DNA of 64,000 nt, taken from the NCBI GenBank assembly GCA_035628915.1, contig DASPIW010000011.1:1-64000 (forward strand). Direction: 5' to 3'. The notes under the pieces were generated by a model. The model made no database searches, was not told the origin of the DNA, and saw only the letters and a list, made by a program, of their open reading frames with translations. This DNA comes from JARBUG01 sp035628915. Lineage in GTDB: Bacteria > Bacillota > Sulfobacillia > Symbiobacteriales > Symbiobacteriaceae. Of the stretch, positions 44,101-53,294 are shown piece after piece (within the stretch, counting starts at the first letter, position 1; each line of letters starts with the position of its first letter). A program made the position numbers and the translations under genes.

Positions 44101-44348
44101 TTGTGTGGCATGGGTCTCACCTTGGCCTGCACTTCCCCGGGGTGCTGCAGCAGTGCCCCGCAGAAGGGGCAGAACAGCACCGGCGCATCTTCCCACACGA
44201 GGGATTCCCCTGCCCGGGAGTACCCGTAGCTCAGGTACAGCAGGCCTGTCGGCTCGTCCACCATGAAGAAGGAAACTTCGGGATGTTCCAGCGCTTTCGC
44301 CAGCGTCTCGCAGCAGGTCCCAAACCGCTGACCGGTCAGTCTCCCCAC
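44097..44348 (-). CDS. Small zinc-ribbon-like protein
   Basis: 83 residues. It has a CPFCGALL knuckle near residue 59 and a CC pair near residue 12, which could bind zinc as two halves. The GTG start at 44348 has only a poor ribosome site (GGGGGG directly in front), so the N terminus may be wrong. No family recognised. Confidence 0.5.
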   Translation of the reverse strand: MGRLTGQRFGTCCETLAKALEHPEVSFFMVDEPTGLLYLSYGYSRAGESLVWEDAPVLFCPFCGALLQHPGEVQAKVRPMPHN

Positions 44349-44423
44349 CCCCCGACTCTCTCCAGAGACTCAGTAACGGCAGCACGGCCGCCCCGGTCAT
44401 AGAGCGCAGGCCGCCGAACGGCA

Positions 44424-44448
44424 CGAGGCCACCCCGGGGGTGGCCTCG
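44424..44448 (-). terminator. Hairpin after the lytic transglycosylase gene
   Basis: CGAGGCCACCCC / GGGGTGGCCTCG, 12-bp inverted repeat. No T-run on the minus strand; probably a terminator or mRNA 3' end. Confidence 0.55.
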
Positions 44449-44455
44449 CGGACGA

Positions 44456-45088
44456 TCAGGAAGCTGATTCGTACATAGTATGACGATCTCTGGGGGCGAC
44501 CAGATACTTTTTCAGCACCTTGTGGGCGTACACGCTGGTAGACGCGTAGGCCAGGGCCCCGGGGCCGCCGTTGTATACGGCCAGTGCGGTCTGCACGTCC
44601 CCGTACTCGGTGACCAGCTTGCCGAGGTACAGGGCGCCCAGCGCCAGGTTGGTCGCCGGATCGGCTAGGTCATACTCGGTGAGGCCGGCTTCATTGGCCA
44701 GATAGGCGCCCGTTTCGGGCAGGATCTGCATCAGACCAAGTTCACCATACATGCCCACCGCCGTGGGGTCCCACTCGGTCTCAACGGAGATGACCGCCGC
44801 CAGCAGCCGTGGGTCAACTTTATGACGGCTGGCCGCTGCCACAACCAGGGAGCGGTACTCCTCCGGAGCGAGGTCTGCGATGGTATTGGCTTGTGCAAGC
44901 TCCAGAAGTGCTTCGGCCGAAGCGCCGTCAGGCGGCGGCGTCTCCCGCGGGTCCGGCTCGGGCGGTGGCAGCTGGTCTCCGGCGTCGGCGGGCGTAGCCG
45001 TCGCTCCCCCCAGCAGCAGGGGGGTCGCCAGAATGCCGACTGCGACTGCCAGCCAGACGGACCGGCGCAGTCGAAGACGTCGTAACAT
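44456..45088 (-). CDS. Secreted lytic transglycosylase (SLT domain)
   Basis: 210 residues; ATG at 45088 with AAAGGGG. Signal peptide (RRSVWLAVAVGILATPLLLG), a Pro-rich linker, then an SLT/lysozyme-like domain. The catalytic Glu is in SVETEWDP. GELGLMQILPETG and ALAVYNGGPGAL are the other family motifs. It cuts peptidoglycan between MurNAc and GlcNAc, leaving 1,6-anhydroMurNAc. No cell-wall-binding module. Confidence 0.88.
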   Translation of the reverse strand: MLRRLRLRRSVWLAVAVGILATPLLLGGATATPADAGDQLPPPEPDPRETPPPDGASAEALLELAQANTIADLAPEEYRSLVVAAASRHKVDPRLLAAVISVETEWDPTAVGMYGELGLMQILPETGAYLANEAGLTEYDLADPATNLALGALYLGKLVTEYGDVQTALAVYNGGPGALAYASTSVYAHKVLKKYLVAPRDRHTMYESAS

Positions 45089-45209
45089 AGTAAACCCCTT
45101 TCGCATATTTCAACTGTCAGTATGATAAGTGCGGGGACGGGACCGCAGTCCTATCCCGACCGGGACGTTATTAGGCAATAATGATTATCGACTAAAGTGC
45201 ACAGGCTCG

Positions 45210-45239
45210 ACTTTACCTCATATGGAAACATCCTGTCAA
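45210..45239 (-). promoter_or_regulatory. Promoter of the lytic transglycosylase gene
   Basis: On the minus strand TTGACA (45239-45234) and TAAAGT (45215-45210), 18-base spacer, about 120 bases before the start codon. Confidence 0.7.
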
Positions 45240-45266
45240 GCTTTACATCTCCTGAAATACAATTTC

Positions 45267-45372
45267 TTACACAGATTACACATATTATTGGGTTACACAG
45301 ATTGACACATCCGAATAAACAAATTATTTACGTATAATCTGTGTAATCCTTAAATCTGTGTAATCTGTGTAA
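45267..45372. repeat. Nested inverted repeats with 9-bp period in an AT-rich island
   Basis: Outer arms TTACACAGATTACACA (45267-45282) and its exact complement (45357-45372), 16 bp. Inner arms TTACACAGATT (45293-45303) and AATCTGTGTAA (45336-45346). The 400-bp gap between the SLT gene and pcrA is strikingly AT-rich for this genome. The unit repeats with a 9-base period. A TATAAT sits at 45333-45338 but its nearest TTGACA is 25 bases away. No gene is seen in 45373-45490. Confidence 0.8.
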
Positions 45373-45490
45373 AAATGTACCTTCCTGCGATCCGTACCAC
45401 TCACTTTAAGAAAACGTTCGGGAGGAAGTTACTCGGGCACAGGCGAACTGAATCAGGTCGATTCGTGAACAGGGGAGAGGGAAAAACACC

Positions 45491-47839
45491 ATGGCACTCA
45501 ACCTGGAGGGACTGAATCCGCAGCAGCAGGATGCGGTCCTGCATGGCGAAGGCCCGCTGTTGATCCTTGCGGGAGCCGGCTCCGGCAAGACGCGGGTCCT
45601 GACCCACCGGATCGCACGGCTGATCGAAGTCGGCGTCAGCCCCTGGCGCATCCTCGCCATCACGTTTACCAACAAGGCCGCGGCCGAAATGCGCGAGCGA
45701 GTCGAGCGCCTGGTCGGACCGGCCGCGAAGGATATCTGGGTCAGCACCTTTCACGCCGCCTGCGTGCGTATGCTCCGCCGCGACATCGAGAGACTCGGGT
45801 ACGCCAGGAACTTCGTCATTTTGGACAGCGGTGACCAGCAATCGGTCATCAAGGACTGCCTCAAGCAGCTTAACCTTTCGGACAAGCAGTTCCAGCCCGG
45901 CGCCGTGCTGGGCACCATCTCCAATGCCAAGAACAACTTGCTGGACCCCCGGGAGTTCGCCACGCGTGCCAAGGACTACTATCAGCAGCAGGTAGCCCAG
46001 GTCTACCGCCTCTACCAGGAGCGGCTCAAGGCCAACAACGCCCTGGATTTTGACGACCTGCTCGTCATGTGCGTCCGCCTGCTGGAGCAGTTCCCCGAAG
46101 TGCTGGAGCACTACCAGGAGAAGTTCGAACACATTCTGGTCGACGAATACCAGGACACCAACCACGTCCAGAACCGCTGGGTCTTCCTGCTGGCCGCCCG
46201 CAAGCGCAACCTCTGCGTCGTCGGCGACGACGACCAGGGCATCTACTCGTGGCGGGGCGCCGACATTCAGAACATCCTCGAGTTTGAAGCGCAGCACCCG
46301 GACGCCCGGGTCATCAAGCTCGAACAGAACTACCGTTCCAGCGGCAACATCCTGGCCGCCGCATACGAAGTCGTCCGCCGCAACATCGGGCGCAAGGAGA
46401 AGAAGCTCTGGACGCAAGCCGGCCCGGGCGACAAGGTCGTGCGGTATCAGGCAACCGACGAGAACGACGAGGCCTGGTTTGTCGCCGGCGAGATCGAACG
46501 GCTGGTCACCCGCGGCTTCGACGACGGCCGGCGGCTCACCTACCAGGACTTCGCCGTGCTTTACCGCACGCACGCCCAGTCCCGTGCCCTCGAAGAAGTC
46601 TTTGTGCGCAAGTCGATTGCCTACGGCATCACCGGCGGCACGAAGTTCTTTGAGCGCAAGGAAGTCAAGGATGTGCTGGCTTACTTGCGGCTCATCGCCA
46701 ACCCCGCCGATACCCTTTCGTTCCGGCGGGCCGTCGGCGTACCCAAGCGCGGCGTGGGTCCGGCGTCTGTCGACAAGGTCGCGGATTACGCCGAACAGTG
46801 GGGCCTGCCCGTGGCGACGGTCGCCCTGGATTGCAGCCTGGTCCCCGGGCTGACGGCCAACTACCGCGGCAAAATCGAAGCCTTCGCCGCCCTGATTGAA
46901 GAGCTCACCAACATGAGCGCCTACCTGTCGGTCGGCGAACTTGTCGAAGAGATCCTCAAGCGGTCCGGCTACCTGGACGAGTTGAAAGCCGACGATTCCA
47001 TCGAGGCCGCCAGCCGCGTGGAGAACGTGCAGGAACTGATTTCGGCGGCCCAGGAGTTCGAGGTGCCCACCGGCGAAGATGCCGAGGGCATGACGCAGCT
47101 CGACATGTTCCTCGCCAACGCCGCCCTCATGTCCGACGCCGACGAGGTCGAAGATGGGCAGGATAAGGTGACGATGATGACGCTCCACTCCGCCAAGGGC
47201 CTCGAATTTCCTGTGGTCTTCCTGGTGGGGCTGGAGGAGGGGGTCTTCCCGCACAACCGGTCCCTGACCGACGAAGCGCAAATGGAAGAAGAGCGCCGCC
47301 TCTGCTACGTGGGCATGACCCGGGCCCGGCGCCGACTTTACGTGTCGTCGGCCATGAGCCGGTCGCTCTGGGGTCAGGCCGCCTACAACTCGCCGAGCCG
47401 GTTCCTGCAGGAAGTGCCGGAGGAGCTGGTCGAAATGGCCGGCGGCGCCCGCCAGGCGGCACCTGCCCGGGGCGCCGGCACCTATTCGGGCGGCTGGGGT
47501 CAGCCGAGCGGCCGCCGCTCGGTGGAAGGCTGGGGGGAGACCAGGCGCCGCGCCGACGAGGACGATTTCAGCCCCGCCATCGGCGCCAGCGGCTGGGGCC
47601 AGAGCAGCGACGCCCAGCGCATGCAGCGCCGGACCCGGACCGATGCCCGCCCCGCCTGGGAATCCGCCGGGCCGGCAGTACCCGCCGGACCCAGTCTGGA
47701 GCCCGGCGACCGGGTCCGCCACGGCAAGTTCGGCGATGGTGTCGTCCGCGACGTCCGCGGCGATACGATTACGGTCCACTTCCCCGGCACCGGCCAGAAG
47801 GTCCTCGTGGCCTCCTATCTGGAAAAGGTTGAAGAGTAA
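45491..47839 (+). CDS. pcrA: ATP-dependent DNA helicase PcrA/UvrD
   Basis: 782 residues, superfamily 1. Motifs: AGAGSGKT (Walker A), DEYQDTN (motif II), QNYRSSGNI (motif IV), TLHSAKGLEF (motif V) and VGMTRARRRLYV (motif VI). A Gly/Arg-rich linker leads to a C-terminal KOW/Tudor-like domain (GDRVRHGKFGDGVV) that in PcrA contacts RNA polymerase. Role: replication restart, repair and removal of stalled complexes. ATG with GGGGAGAGGG upstream. ligA lies 3.4 kb downstream rather than directly next. Confidence 0.96.
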   Translation: MALNLEGLNPQQQDAVLHGEGPLLILAGAGSGKTRVLTHRIARLIEVGVSPWRILAITFTNKAAAEMRERVERLVGPAAKDIWVSTFHAACVRMLRRDIERLGYARNFVILDSGDQQSVIKDCLKQLNLSDKQFQPGAVLGTISNAKNNLLDPREFATRAKDYYQQQVAQVYRLYQERLKANNALDFDDLLVMCVRLLEQFPEVLEHYQEKFEHILVDEYQDTNHVQNRWVFLLAARKRNLCVVGDDDQGIYSWRGADIQNILEFEAQHPDARVIKLEQNYRSSGNILAAAYEVVRRNIGRKEKKLWTQAGPGDKVVRYQATDENDEAWFVAGEIERLVTRGFDDGRRLTYQDFAVLYRTHAQSRALEEVFVRKSIAYGITGGTKFFERKEVKDVLAYLRLIANPADTLSFRRAVGVPKRGVGPASVDKVADYAEQWGLPVATVALDCSLVPGLTANYRGKIEAFAALIEELTNMSAYLSVGELVEEILKRSGYLDELKADDSIEAASRVENVQELISAAQEFEVPTGEDAEGMTQLDMFLANAALMSDADEVEDGQDKVTMMTLHSAKGLEFPVVFLVGLEEGVFPHNRSLTDEAQMEEERRLCYVGMTRARRRLYVSSAMSRSLWGQAAYNSPSRFLQEVPEELVEMAGGARQAAPARGAGTYSGGWGQPSGRRSVEGWGETRRRADEDDFSPAIGASGWGQSSDAQRMQRRTRTDARPAWESAGPAVPAGPSLEPGDRVRHGKFGDGVVRDVRGDTITVHFPGTGQKVLVASYLEKVEE

Positions 47840-47846
47840 ATGGAAG

Positions 47847-47874
47847 GGGCCGCTGCCAATCAAGGTAGCGGCCC
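47847..47874 (+). terminator. Terminator of pcrA
   Basis: GGGCCGCTGCC pairs with GGTAGCGGCCC (one G-U pair), 6-base loop, then TGATGATTT. Confidence 0.7.
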
Positions 47875-47957
47875 TGATGATTTCGTACCGAACTTTTCTT
47901 CGTTCTCTTCGTATGGGGATATAGAGAAACATACATATTCTTTCGGAGGTGGACGGA

Positions 47958-48455
47958 TTGGAGCTGAACCATAGAGTTCCTTCGAACCTGCCCTTTACCG
48001 AGGATGATCTGGTCGGCCCGGAGGACCGGCCCAAGCCCGAATGGGAGATCGTCATGTGGGAGTGGCAGGCCTTCTGCAACGCTACGGTTAAGGAATGGCT
48101 GGACGAGGCGTCCGGCTCCCTGGTCCGGGCGGTCCAGTGCGCGGCCCGGGCGGACGAAGGCCTGATTTTCGTGCGGTCCTGCAACCCCGAGGCGTCCAAG
48201 TCCCACGGCGTCACCGTCAGCCCGAACTTCAAGACCGCTACCTTCAGCCTGTTCTCCACGCTCCAGGCCTTCGATTTCCCGAAGGTCAACTCCACCCACA
48301 AGACTACCTTCAAATGCCGCCCTGAGACTTACGGCGACGTGAAGTTGCTGGTCATTGAGGTGAACGGATACCGGGTCGAGAAGGTCGACCGGGAGACGCA
48401 GGAGCAGGTGGCTGCTGCCCTGAGCCTGAGCCCCGGGGGCAAGACAAGTTTGTAG
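47958..48455 (+). CDS. Conserved-looking protein of 165 aa, unknown
   Basis: TTG at 47958 follows CGGAGGTGGA; a GTG at 47949 overlaps the ribosome site and is less likely. The product is soluble, Trp-rich near the N terminus (EWEIVMWEWQAFCN), with beta-prone segments to the C terminus. No motif I recognise. It has its own downstream terminator. Confidence 0.6.
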   Translation: MELNHRVPSNLPFTEDDLVGPEDRPKPEWEIVMWEWQAFCNATVKEWLDEASGSLVRAVQCAARADEGLIFVRSCNPEASKSHGVTVSPNFKTATFSLFSTLQAFDFPKVNSTHKTTFKCRPETYGDVKLLVIEVNGYRVEKVDRETQEQVAAALSLSPGGKTSL

Positions 48456-48496
48456 AACTCCGGCCCACCGGCCGGTACCAATTTACATGAAGTAAG

Positions 48497-48529
48497 AACA
48501 GGGTGCCCGACGCGGGCGCCCTGTTTTTC
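48497..48529 (+). terminator. Intrinsic terminator
   Basis: AACAGGGTGCCCG pairs with CGGGCGCCCTGTT (one G-U pair), ACG loop, then TTTT. Confidence 0.92.
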
Positions 48530-48539
48530 TATTTGGCTA

Positions 48540-48570
48540 TTGACAGACCTGGACCATTTCGGTCTATATT
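48540..48570 (+). promoter_or_regulatory. Promoter of the MATE transporter gene
   Basis: TTGACA at 48540-48545 and TATATT at 48565-48570, spacer 19. AGACC...GGTCT arms within the spacer could bind a regulator. It starts just after the previous terminator. Confidence 0.6.
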
Positions 48571-48608
48571 GTGACGATGCACTTGAATAAAGGGGAAGGC
48601 GTTCAACG

Positions 48609-49991
48609 ATGGCCCAAGGCGCTGCCCAGGCTCTGCCAGTGACCCGTGCTGAATTGATCCGGCTCTCCTGGCCCATCGCCACGGAGAATCTGTTTAACAT
48701 GACGCTGATGTGGGTTGACTCGATCATCATCAACCACCGGCTGGGCACCGAATCCTTTGCCGCTGTCCAAATGAGCGGCCAGCTGATGAACGTCATCGGC
48801 CTGATCCTGGCCGTGGTCGCGTCCGGAGCTTCGGTCGTCATCTCCCACCAGGTGGGGGCGGGCGAGCGGCGGGAGGCGGGAAGGACCGCCGACCAGTCGG
48901 CCGGTGCCGGGCTGCTGGTCAGCGTGGCGCTGGGCGCCCTGGTCTGGCTGGGCGCGCCGATGCTGCTGCGCCTGATGGGCGCCGAAGGGACCGTTCATAC
49001 CCAGGGCGTCACATTCATGCGCACCCTCGCCCTCTTTATGCCTGCCATGGGCATGCTGGCCATTCTAGGCGCGATCCTGAGAGCAACCGGCGACACCAGG
49101 GGTCCCATGACGATCACACTCCTGGTCAACGTGCTGAACGTCGCCCTCAACTTTCTGTTTGTGTGGGGCATCCCCGCGCTTCATCTGGGGAGTCTGGCGG
49201 TGCCGGGCGTTGGCGGCGGCATGGGTCTGTTCGGTTCGGCCCTGGGCACATCGATCGCACGGGCAATCGGGGCGCTGCTCATGTTGTTGATGGTCCTGCA
49301 TCGCAGCGAAATCGTGGTGCGGATCAAAGGTTTCTTCGACTTCGGCGGTCGGGCACTGTGGCGAGTGGGCCGGATGGGACTGCCCGGCGCCCTCGAGTGG
49401 ATCTCCTGGCAGTCCAGCCAGCTGGTTGTGACCGCTCTGGTTGCGCGACTGGGCACCGCCGTGATCGCGGCCCGCGGCATTACCGCACAGACGGAGATGT
49501 TCACCTACGTGCCCGCAGTGGCGCTGGGTACGGCGGCGAGTATAATGGTAGGCCACCTCATGGGCGCCCGGCGCCGCGACGAGGCCGTGGCAACCGGTCG
49601 GCGGACGATGTCGTACGGGATGATGACGATTCTGGCGCTGAGCCTGTTTCTCTTACTGTTTCCCCGCCAGATCGCTGGCATTTTCACTTCTGATCCCGAA
49701 GTGCTGAAGATCACCGGTGTATCGCTCCGGATTGCCGCGCTGTACAAGGCCGGACAGTGCCTCAACATCGTATGCGGCGGCATTTACCGGGGGGCGGGCA
49801 ATCCGCAGTGGCCTACGGTTCTGACTACCATTGGCACCTGGCTGCTTTCGGTGCCGCTGGCGTTCCTGTTCGTGCGGCTGGGGTACGGCCTGGCCGGGGT
49901 GTTGGTCGCTCAGTTGGTAGATGAGACGGTCCGGGGCGCGATAAACCTCTGGTATTTCACGACGCCCCGGTGGCGGTTTCGGCAGGTGTGA
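48609..49991 (+). CDS. MATE family efflux transporter
   Basis: 460 residues with about 12 hydrophobic segments in two similar halves. The family pattern is clear: LSWPIATENLFNMTLMWVDS at the N terminus, VNVLNVALNFLFVWG, GLPGALEWISWQ, and CGGIYRGAGNPQWP late. It exports organic cations or metabolites in exchange for Na+ or H+. ATG with AAAGGGGAAGG. Substrate unknown. The next gene starts within 35 bases, so the two may be co-transcribed. Confidence 0.92.
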   Translation: MAQGAAQALPVTRAELIRLSWPIATENLFNMTLMWVDSIIINHRLGTESFAAVQMSGQLMNVIGLILAVVASGASVVISHQVGAGERREAGRTADQSAGAGLLVSVALGALVWLGAPMLLRLMGAEGTVHTQGVTFMRTLALFMPAMGMLAILGAILRATGDTRGPMTITLLVNVLNVALNFLFVWGIPALHLGSLAVPGVGGGMGLFGSALGTSIARAIGALLMLLMVLHRSEIVVRIKGFFDFGGRALWRVGRMGLPGALEWISWQSSQLVVTALVARLGTAVIAARGITAQTEMFTYVPAVALGTAASIMVGHLMGARRRDEAVATGRRTMSYGMMTILALSLFLLLFPRQIAGIFTSDPEVLKITGVSLRIAALYKAGQCLNIVCGGIYRGAGNPQWPTVLTTIGTWLLSVPLAFLFVRLGYGLAGVLVAQLVDETVRGAINLWYFTTPRWRFRQV

Positions 49992-50025
49992 GGTCTTGTC
50001 CCGTCGGCAGAGCGGAGGGATGGCT

Positions 50026-50847
50026 GTGCCCGTGCTGCAGCGCATCGACCGGCTCCGGTACGAAGTCCATGGCCCGGATGGCGCAGTGATTGGTCGGGGC
50101 GCCCGCTCCCGTGAGCTTCACGGTCAGCCGCTCCGGTCCGGTCAGCAGCTCGTCGACGTCTGGGTCGAACCGGCCTTCCGTGGCAGCGGCATCGGCACCG
50201 CCCTGTACCGGGCCCTTGAGCGCGACGCCCGCAAGACCTGGGCTGAGTCCCTCGCCTGCGCCGTCGCCGCCGATGATGAAGACTCGTTGCGCTGGGCCGA
50301 GGGCCTGGGGTTTCGCTTTGACTATCAGATGGTCGCGGGCGAACTTGACCTCACCCAATTTGACCTCGCGCAATGGTCCGGCGCCGTAGCGGCAGCCCAA
50401 AGTCGCGGCGTCCGTTTTACAAGTCTGTTACAGGCGCAGGATGAGCGCGGTGTTTTGAAGAATCTGTATGAACTGGATGAACACCTCAGCCGCGACGTGC
50501 CACAATGGTCAGGCGTCATGCCGGGGTACAAGGACTACTGCGCAGCGGTCGAAGCCTGCGACCCGGAAGGCGTCATCAGCGCCTGGGCGGACGGGTGCCC
50601 GGTGGGCTACTCCATGACGGATAACGACGGTTACACCGAGTTCATGGGGGTGACCAGAGCCTACCGCGGTCAGGGCATCGCCCTGGCGCTCAAGCTTCTT
50701 ACCATCAGGTGGGCGCTGCACAAGGGGCTCCAGTGCCTGCGCACTCACAACAACGCCGCCACCGAGCCGATTCTCGCCCTCAACCGCCGGCTCGGTTACG
50801 TCATGCGGCTCGACACCACCTACCTCGTTAAGGACATAACCGGCTGA
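50026..50847 (+). CDS. Tandem GNAT acetyltransferase
   Basis: 273 residues with two GNAT domains. The first has VDVWVEPAFRGSGIGTALY (about 43-61); the second has FMGVTRAYRGQGIALALK (about 206-223) and TNNAATEPILALNRRLGY-like ending. The GTG at 50026 has GGAGGG 6 bases upstream; the ATG at 50020 abuts it and TTG at 49996 is another option. Double-GNAT enzymes acetylate amines, often antibiotics or small metabolites. Downstream of a MATE exporter, which could fit a resistance function. Substrate unknown. Confidence 0.8.
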   Translation: MPVLQRIDRLRYEVHGPDGAVIGRGARSRELHGQPLRSGQQLVDVWVEPAFRGSGIGTALYRALERDARKTWAESLACAVAADDEDSLRWAEGLGFRFDYQMVAGELDLTQFDLAQWSGAVAAAQSRGVRFTSLLQAQDERGVLKNLYELDEHLSRDVPQWSGVMPGYKDYCAAVEACDPEGVISAWADGCPVGYSMTDNDGYTEFMGVTRAYRGQGIALALKLLTIRWALHKGLQCLRTHNNAATEPILALNRRLGYVMRLDTTYLVKDITG

Positions 50848-51190
50848 CCATCGCCAGGGAGACGGGCAAAACGCTGCTGAGCCTCAGCCTCTTCGTTGGG
50901 GCCTATATCGTCTGGAAAGACTGGTGGTACGGGGCCGGCATGGGCGCCATCTTCCTCTTGCACGAACTGGGCCGCGTCGTCGCCGGCCGGTGGCGGGCCG
51001 TGCCTATGTCTTCACCTATGTTCACTCTGGGGCCCCTGGTTCACCCCGGTCCCCCGCCGAACCCTGGGCGAGCAAGAACCTGTTCACACGGACGACGAAC
51101 GGTAGGAGTACGCCTCTCCCTGGCGAATCTTTGGCACGGCGAAACTTATTGGGAAGACTACCTGCAGCCGAACGAGGGGAGGCCCCGAGG
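50844..51190 (+). pseudogene. Degenerate site-2-protease-like fragment
   Basis: Open frame from 50844 (CTG, with AAGGA 9 bases before it) encodes LLSLSLFVGAYIVWKDWWYG, then AIFLLHELGRVVAGRWRAVP, like the start of a membrane zinc protease with the HELGH motif changed to HELGR. There is no ATG or GTG start before 50940, and the sequence after about 51030 loses all resemblance and runs as a Pro/Arg-rich tail to the ligA start. This looks like a decayed gene. A short peptide or a leader is the alternative. Confidence 0.5.
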
Positions 51191-53209
51191 GTGACCCGGC
51201 AAGAAGCCGAACAACGGATTGCCGAACTGTCGGCCGAAATCCGCCGACACGAATATGCGTACCACGTTCTGGACAACCCAATCATATCCGACTACGAATT
51301 CGATAAACTCACGCGCGAACTCCGGCGCCTGGAGGCGGAGTTCCCCGAACTCATCCGTCCCGACTCGCCCACCCAGCGCATCGGCGGTCAGGCTACCTCC
51401 GACTTTGCGAAGGTGCCCCACAACCCGCCCATGCTCTCGCTGGACAACGCGTTCGGAGCTAACGACCTGCGCGACTTTGACCGCCGGACCCGCAGCCTGG
51501 TGGACGGCGAGCCGGTAGAGTACGTCTGCGAACTGAAAATTGACGGGCTCTCCATCTCCCTGCGGTACGAAAACGGCAGCTTTGCGCAAGGCGCCACCCG
51601 TGGCGACGGCGAGACCGGGGAGGACGTCACCGAGAACCTCCGGACCATCGGCTCCGTGCCGCTGCGCATCGAGCCGGTCGAGGGCCGTCTGCCCGCCCGC
51701 CTGATCGTCCGCGGCGAGATCTATATGGAAAAGCGAGTCCTGGAGGACCTGAACCGGCAGTTCGAAGCCCAGGGCAAGCCGCTCTTGCAGAACCCCCGCA
51801 ACGCGGCCGCCGGCGGCCTCCGCCAGAAAGACCCCCGGAAGACCCGCGAGCGCCGCCTGGACAGCTTCTTCTACAACCTGGTTGAAGCCGAAGGTTTCAC
51901 CGTCGCCCATCATCTGGACAGCTTGGAGTTGATGGAGCGCTTCCGCTTCAAGGTCAACCCGCACCGCATGCTGGCTACGTCGATCGACGACGTGATCGCC
52001 TGGACGGAAGAGTGGCGGGAGAAGCGGTACGACCTTCCGTACGAAATCGACGGCCTGGTCGTCAAGGTCAACGATCTCGGACAGCGTGAGCGCATGGGCT
52101 TCACGGCCAAGTTCCCGCGTTGGGCCGTGGCCTACAAGTTCCCTGCCGAAGAGAAGGAGACCGTAGTGGAGGGCGTCACCCTCGAAGTCGGGCGAACAGG
52201 CGCCGTGACACCTACGGCGGAACTGCGGCCCGTCCGCATCGCCGGCACCACCGTCAAGCGGGCCACCCTCCACAACGAAGACAACATCCGCGCCAAGGAT
52301 CTCCGCATCGGCGACACAGTCATCGTTCGCAAGGCCGGGGAGATCATTCCGGAAATCGTCCGGGTCGTCCCGGAAAAGCGGCCTGAGCAGTCGGTGCCCT
52401 GGGAGTACCCCCGGGTCTGTCCCGCCTGCGGCGAGGAACTGGTCCGCGAAGAAGGTGAGGCGGCCATCCGCTGCGTCAACAGCCTCTGCCCCGCCCAGCA
52501 GTACCGGGCGATTCTGCACTTCGCCTCCCGCGACGCGATGAACATCGAAGGGCTGGGCGAAGCGCTGGTACAGCTCTTCCTTGATGAAGACCTGATCCAC
52601 GACGCGGCCGACCTGTACACCCTGCGGACGCGCCGCAGCGATCTGATCGAGATCGAACGGATGGGCGAGAAATCTGTCGATAACCTGCTGGCCGCGATCG
52701 ACGCCACTCGCCAAAATCCGCTCCACCGGCTGGTGTACGCTCTGGGCATCCGCCACGTCGGCGAGCGGGCAGCGAAACTGCTGGCCGACAATTTCGGGAC
52801 CATGGAAGCGCTTGAGGCCGCCAGGCCGGAAGAGATTCAGTCAATCGCCGGCATTGGCCCCAAAATTGCCGAGAGCGTGGCCGAATACTTTAGCATACCT
52901 CGCTCACACGACCTGCTTCGCAAACTGCGCGAGGCCGGCATCAACATGGTGGGCGAAAAAAAGGTGGGTCCCACAGAAGGGCCGCTTACCGGCAAGACGG
53001 TGGTCGTCACCGGCACGCTGACCCGCTTGGGCCGCAAGGAGATCGAAGAGCTGATTGAGCGGCTCGGCGGCAAGGCCTCCGGCAGCGTCAGCAAAAAGAC
53101 CAGCTTCGTGCTGGCGGGCGAAGCCGCCGGCTCCAAGCTGGACAAGGCCCGGGAACTGGGTGTGCCCGTGCTCAGCGAAGACGAGTTCTTCACGCAGTTC
53201 GGCTCCTGA
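51191..53209 (+). CDS. ligA: NAD-dependent DNA ligase LigA
   Basis: 672 residues, the usual length. The active-site Lys is Lys116 in CELKIDGLS. Zinc cysteines are in CPACGEEL and CVNSLCPA. Helix-hairpin-helix repeats (about 510-580) and a C-terminal BRCT domain (LTGKTVVVTGTLTRLGRKEI) follow. It seals nicks in DNA replication and repair. The GTG start follows GAGGGGAGG. A longer frame reaching back to 50924 is not the gene. Confidence 0.97.
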   Translation: MTRQEAEQRIAELSAEIRRHEYAYHVLDNPIISDYEFDKLTRELRRLEAEFPELIRPDSPTQRIGGQATSDFAKVPHNPPMLSLDNAFGANDLRDFDRRTRSLVDGEPVEYVCELKIDGLSISLRYENGSFAQGATRGDGETGEDVTENLRTIGSVPLRIEPVEGRLPARLIVRGEIYMEKRVLEDLNRQFEAQGKPLLQNPRNAAAGGLRQKDPRKTRERRLDSFFYNLVEAEGFTVAHHLDSLELMERFRFKVNPHRMLATSIDDVIAWTEEWREKRYDLPYEIDGLVVKVNDLGQRERMGFTAKFPRWAVAYKFPAEEKETVVEGVTLEVGRTGAVTPTAELRPVRIAGTTVKRATLHNEDNIRAKDLRIGDTVIVRKAGEIIPEIVRVVPEKRPEQSVPWEYPRVCPACGEELVREEGEAAIRCVNSLCPAQQYRAILHFASRDAMNIEGLGEALVQLFLDEDLIHDAADLYTLRTRRSDLIEIERMGEKSVDNLLAAIDATRQNPLHRLVYALGIRHVGERAAKLLADNFGTMEALEAARPEEIQSIAGIGPKIAESVAEYFSIPRSHDLLRKLREAGINMVGEKKVGPTEGPLTGKTVVVTGTLTRLGRKEIEELIERLGGKASGSVSKKTSFVLAGEAAGSKLDKARELGVPVLSEDEFFTQFGS

Positions 53210-53227
53210 CAATCCCCTTTCGCGCAG

Positions 53228-53263
53228 ACGACGCAGCACTCCCACCAGGGGGCTGCGTCTCTT
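53228..53263 (+). terminator. Terminator of ligA
   Basis: GACGCAGC / GCTGCGTC with inner CTCCC/GGGG pairing, then TCTTTTTT. Confidence 0.92.
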
Positions 53264-53294
53264 TTTTACATGTTTTCCTGGGAGGAATGCCGGC

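Noticed and set aside
45241..45380. Replication origin with DnaA boxes
   Set aside because: AT-rich with repeats, but no TTATCCACA-type box and no dnaA or dnaN nearby.
45401..48313. Minus-strand frame of 970 codons opposite pcrA
   Set aside because: pcrA has all helicase motifs; the antisense product is a composition artefact.
50924..51190. Upstream extension of LigA
   Set aside because: LigA proteins begin near the GTG at 51191, which has a proper ribosome site.
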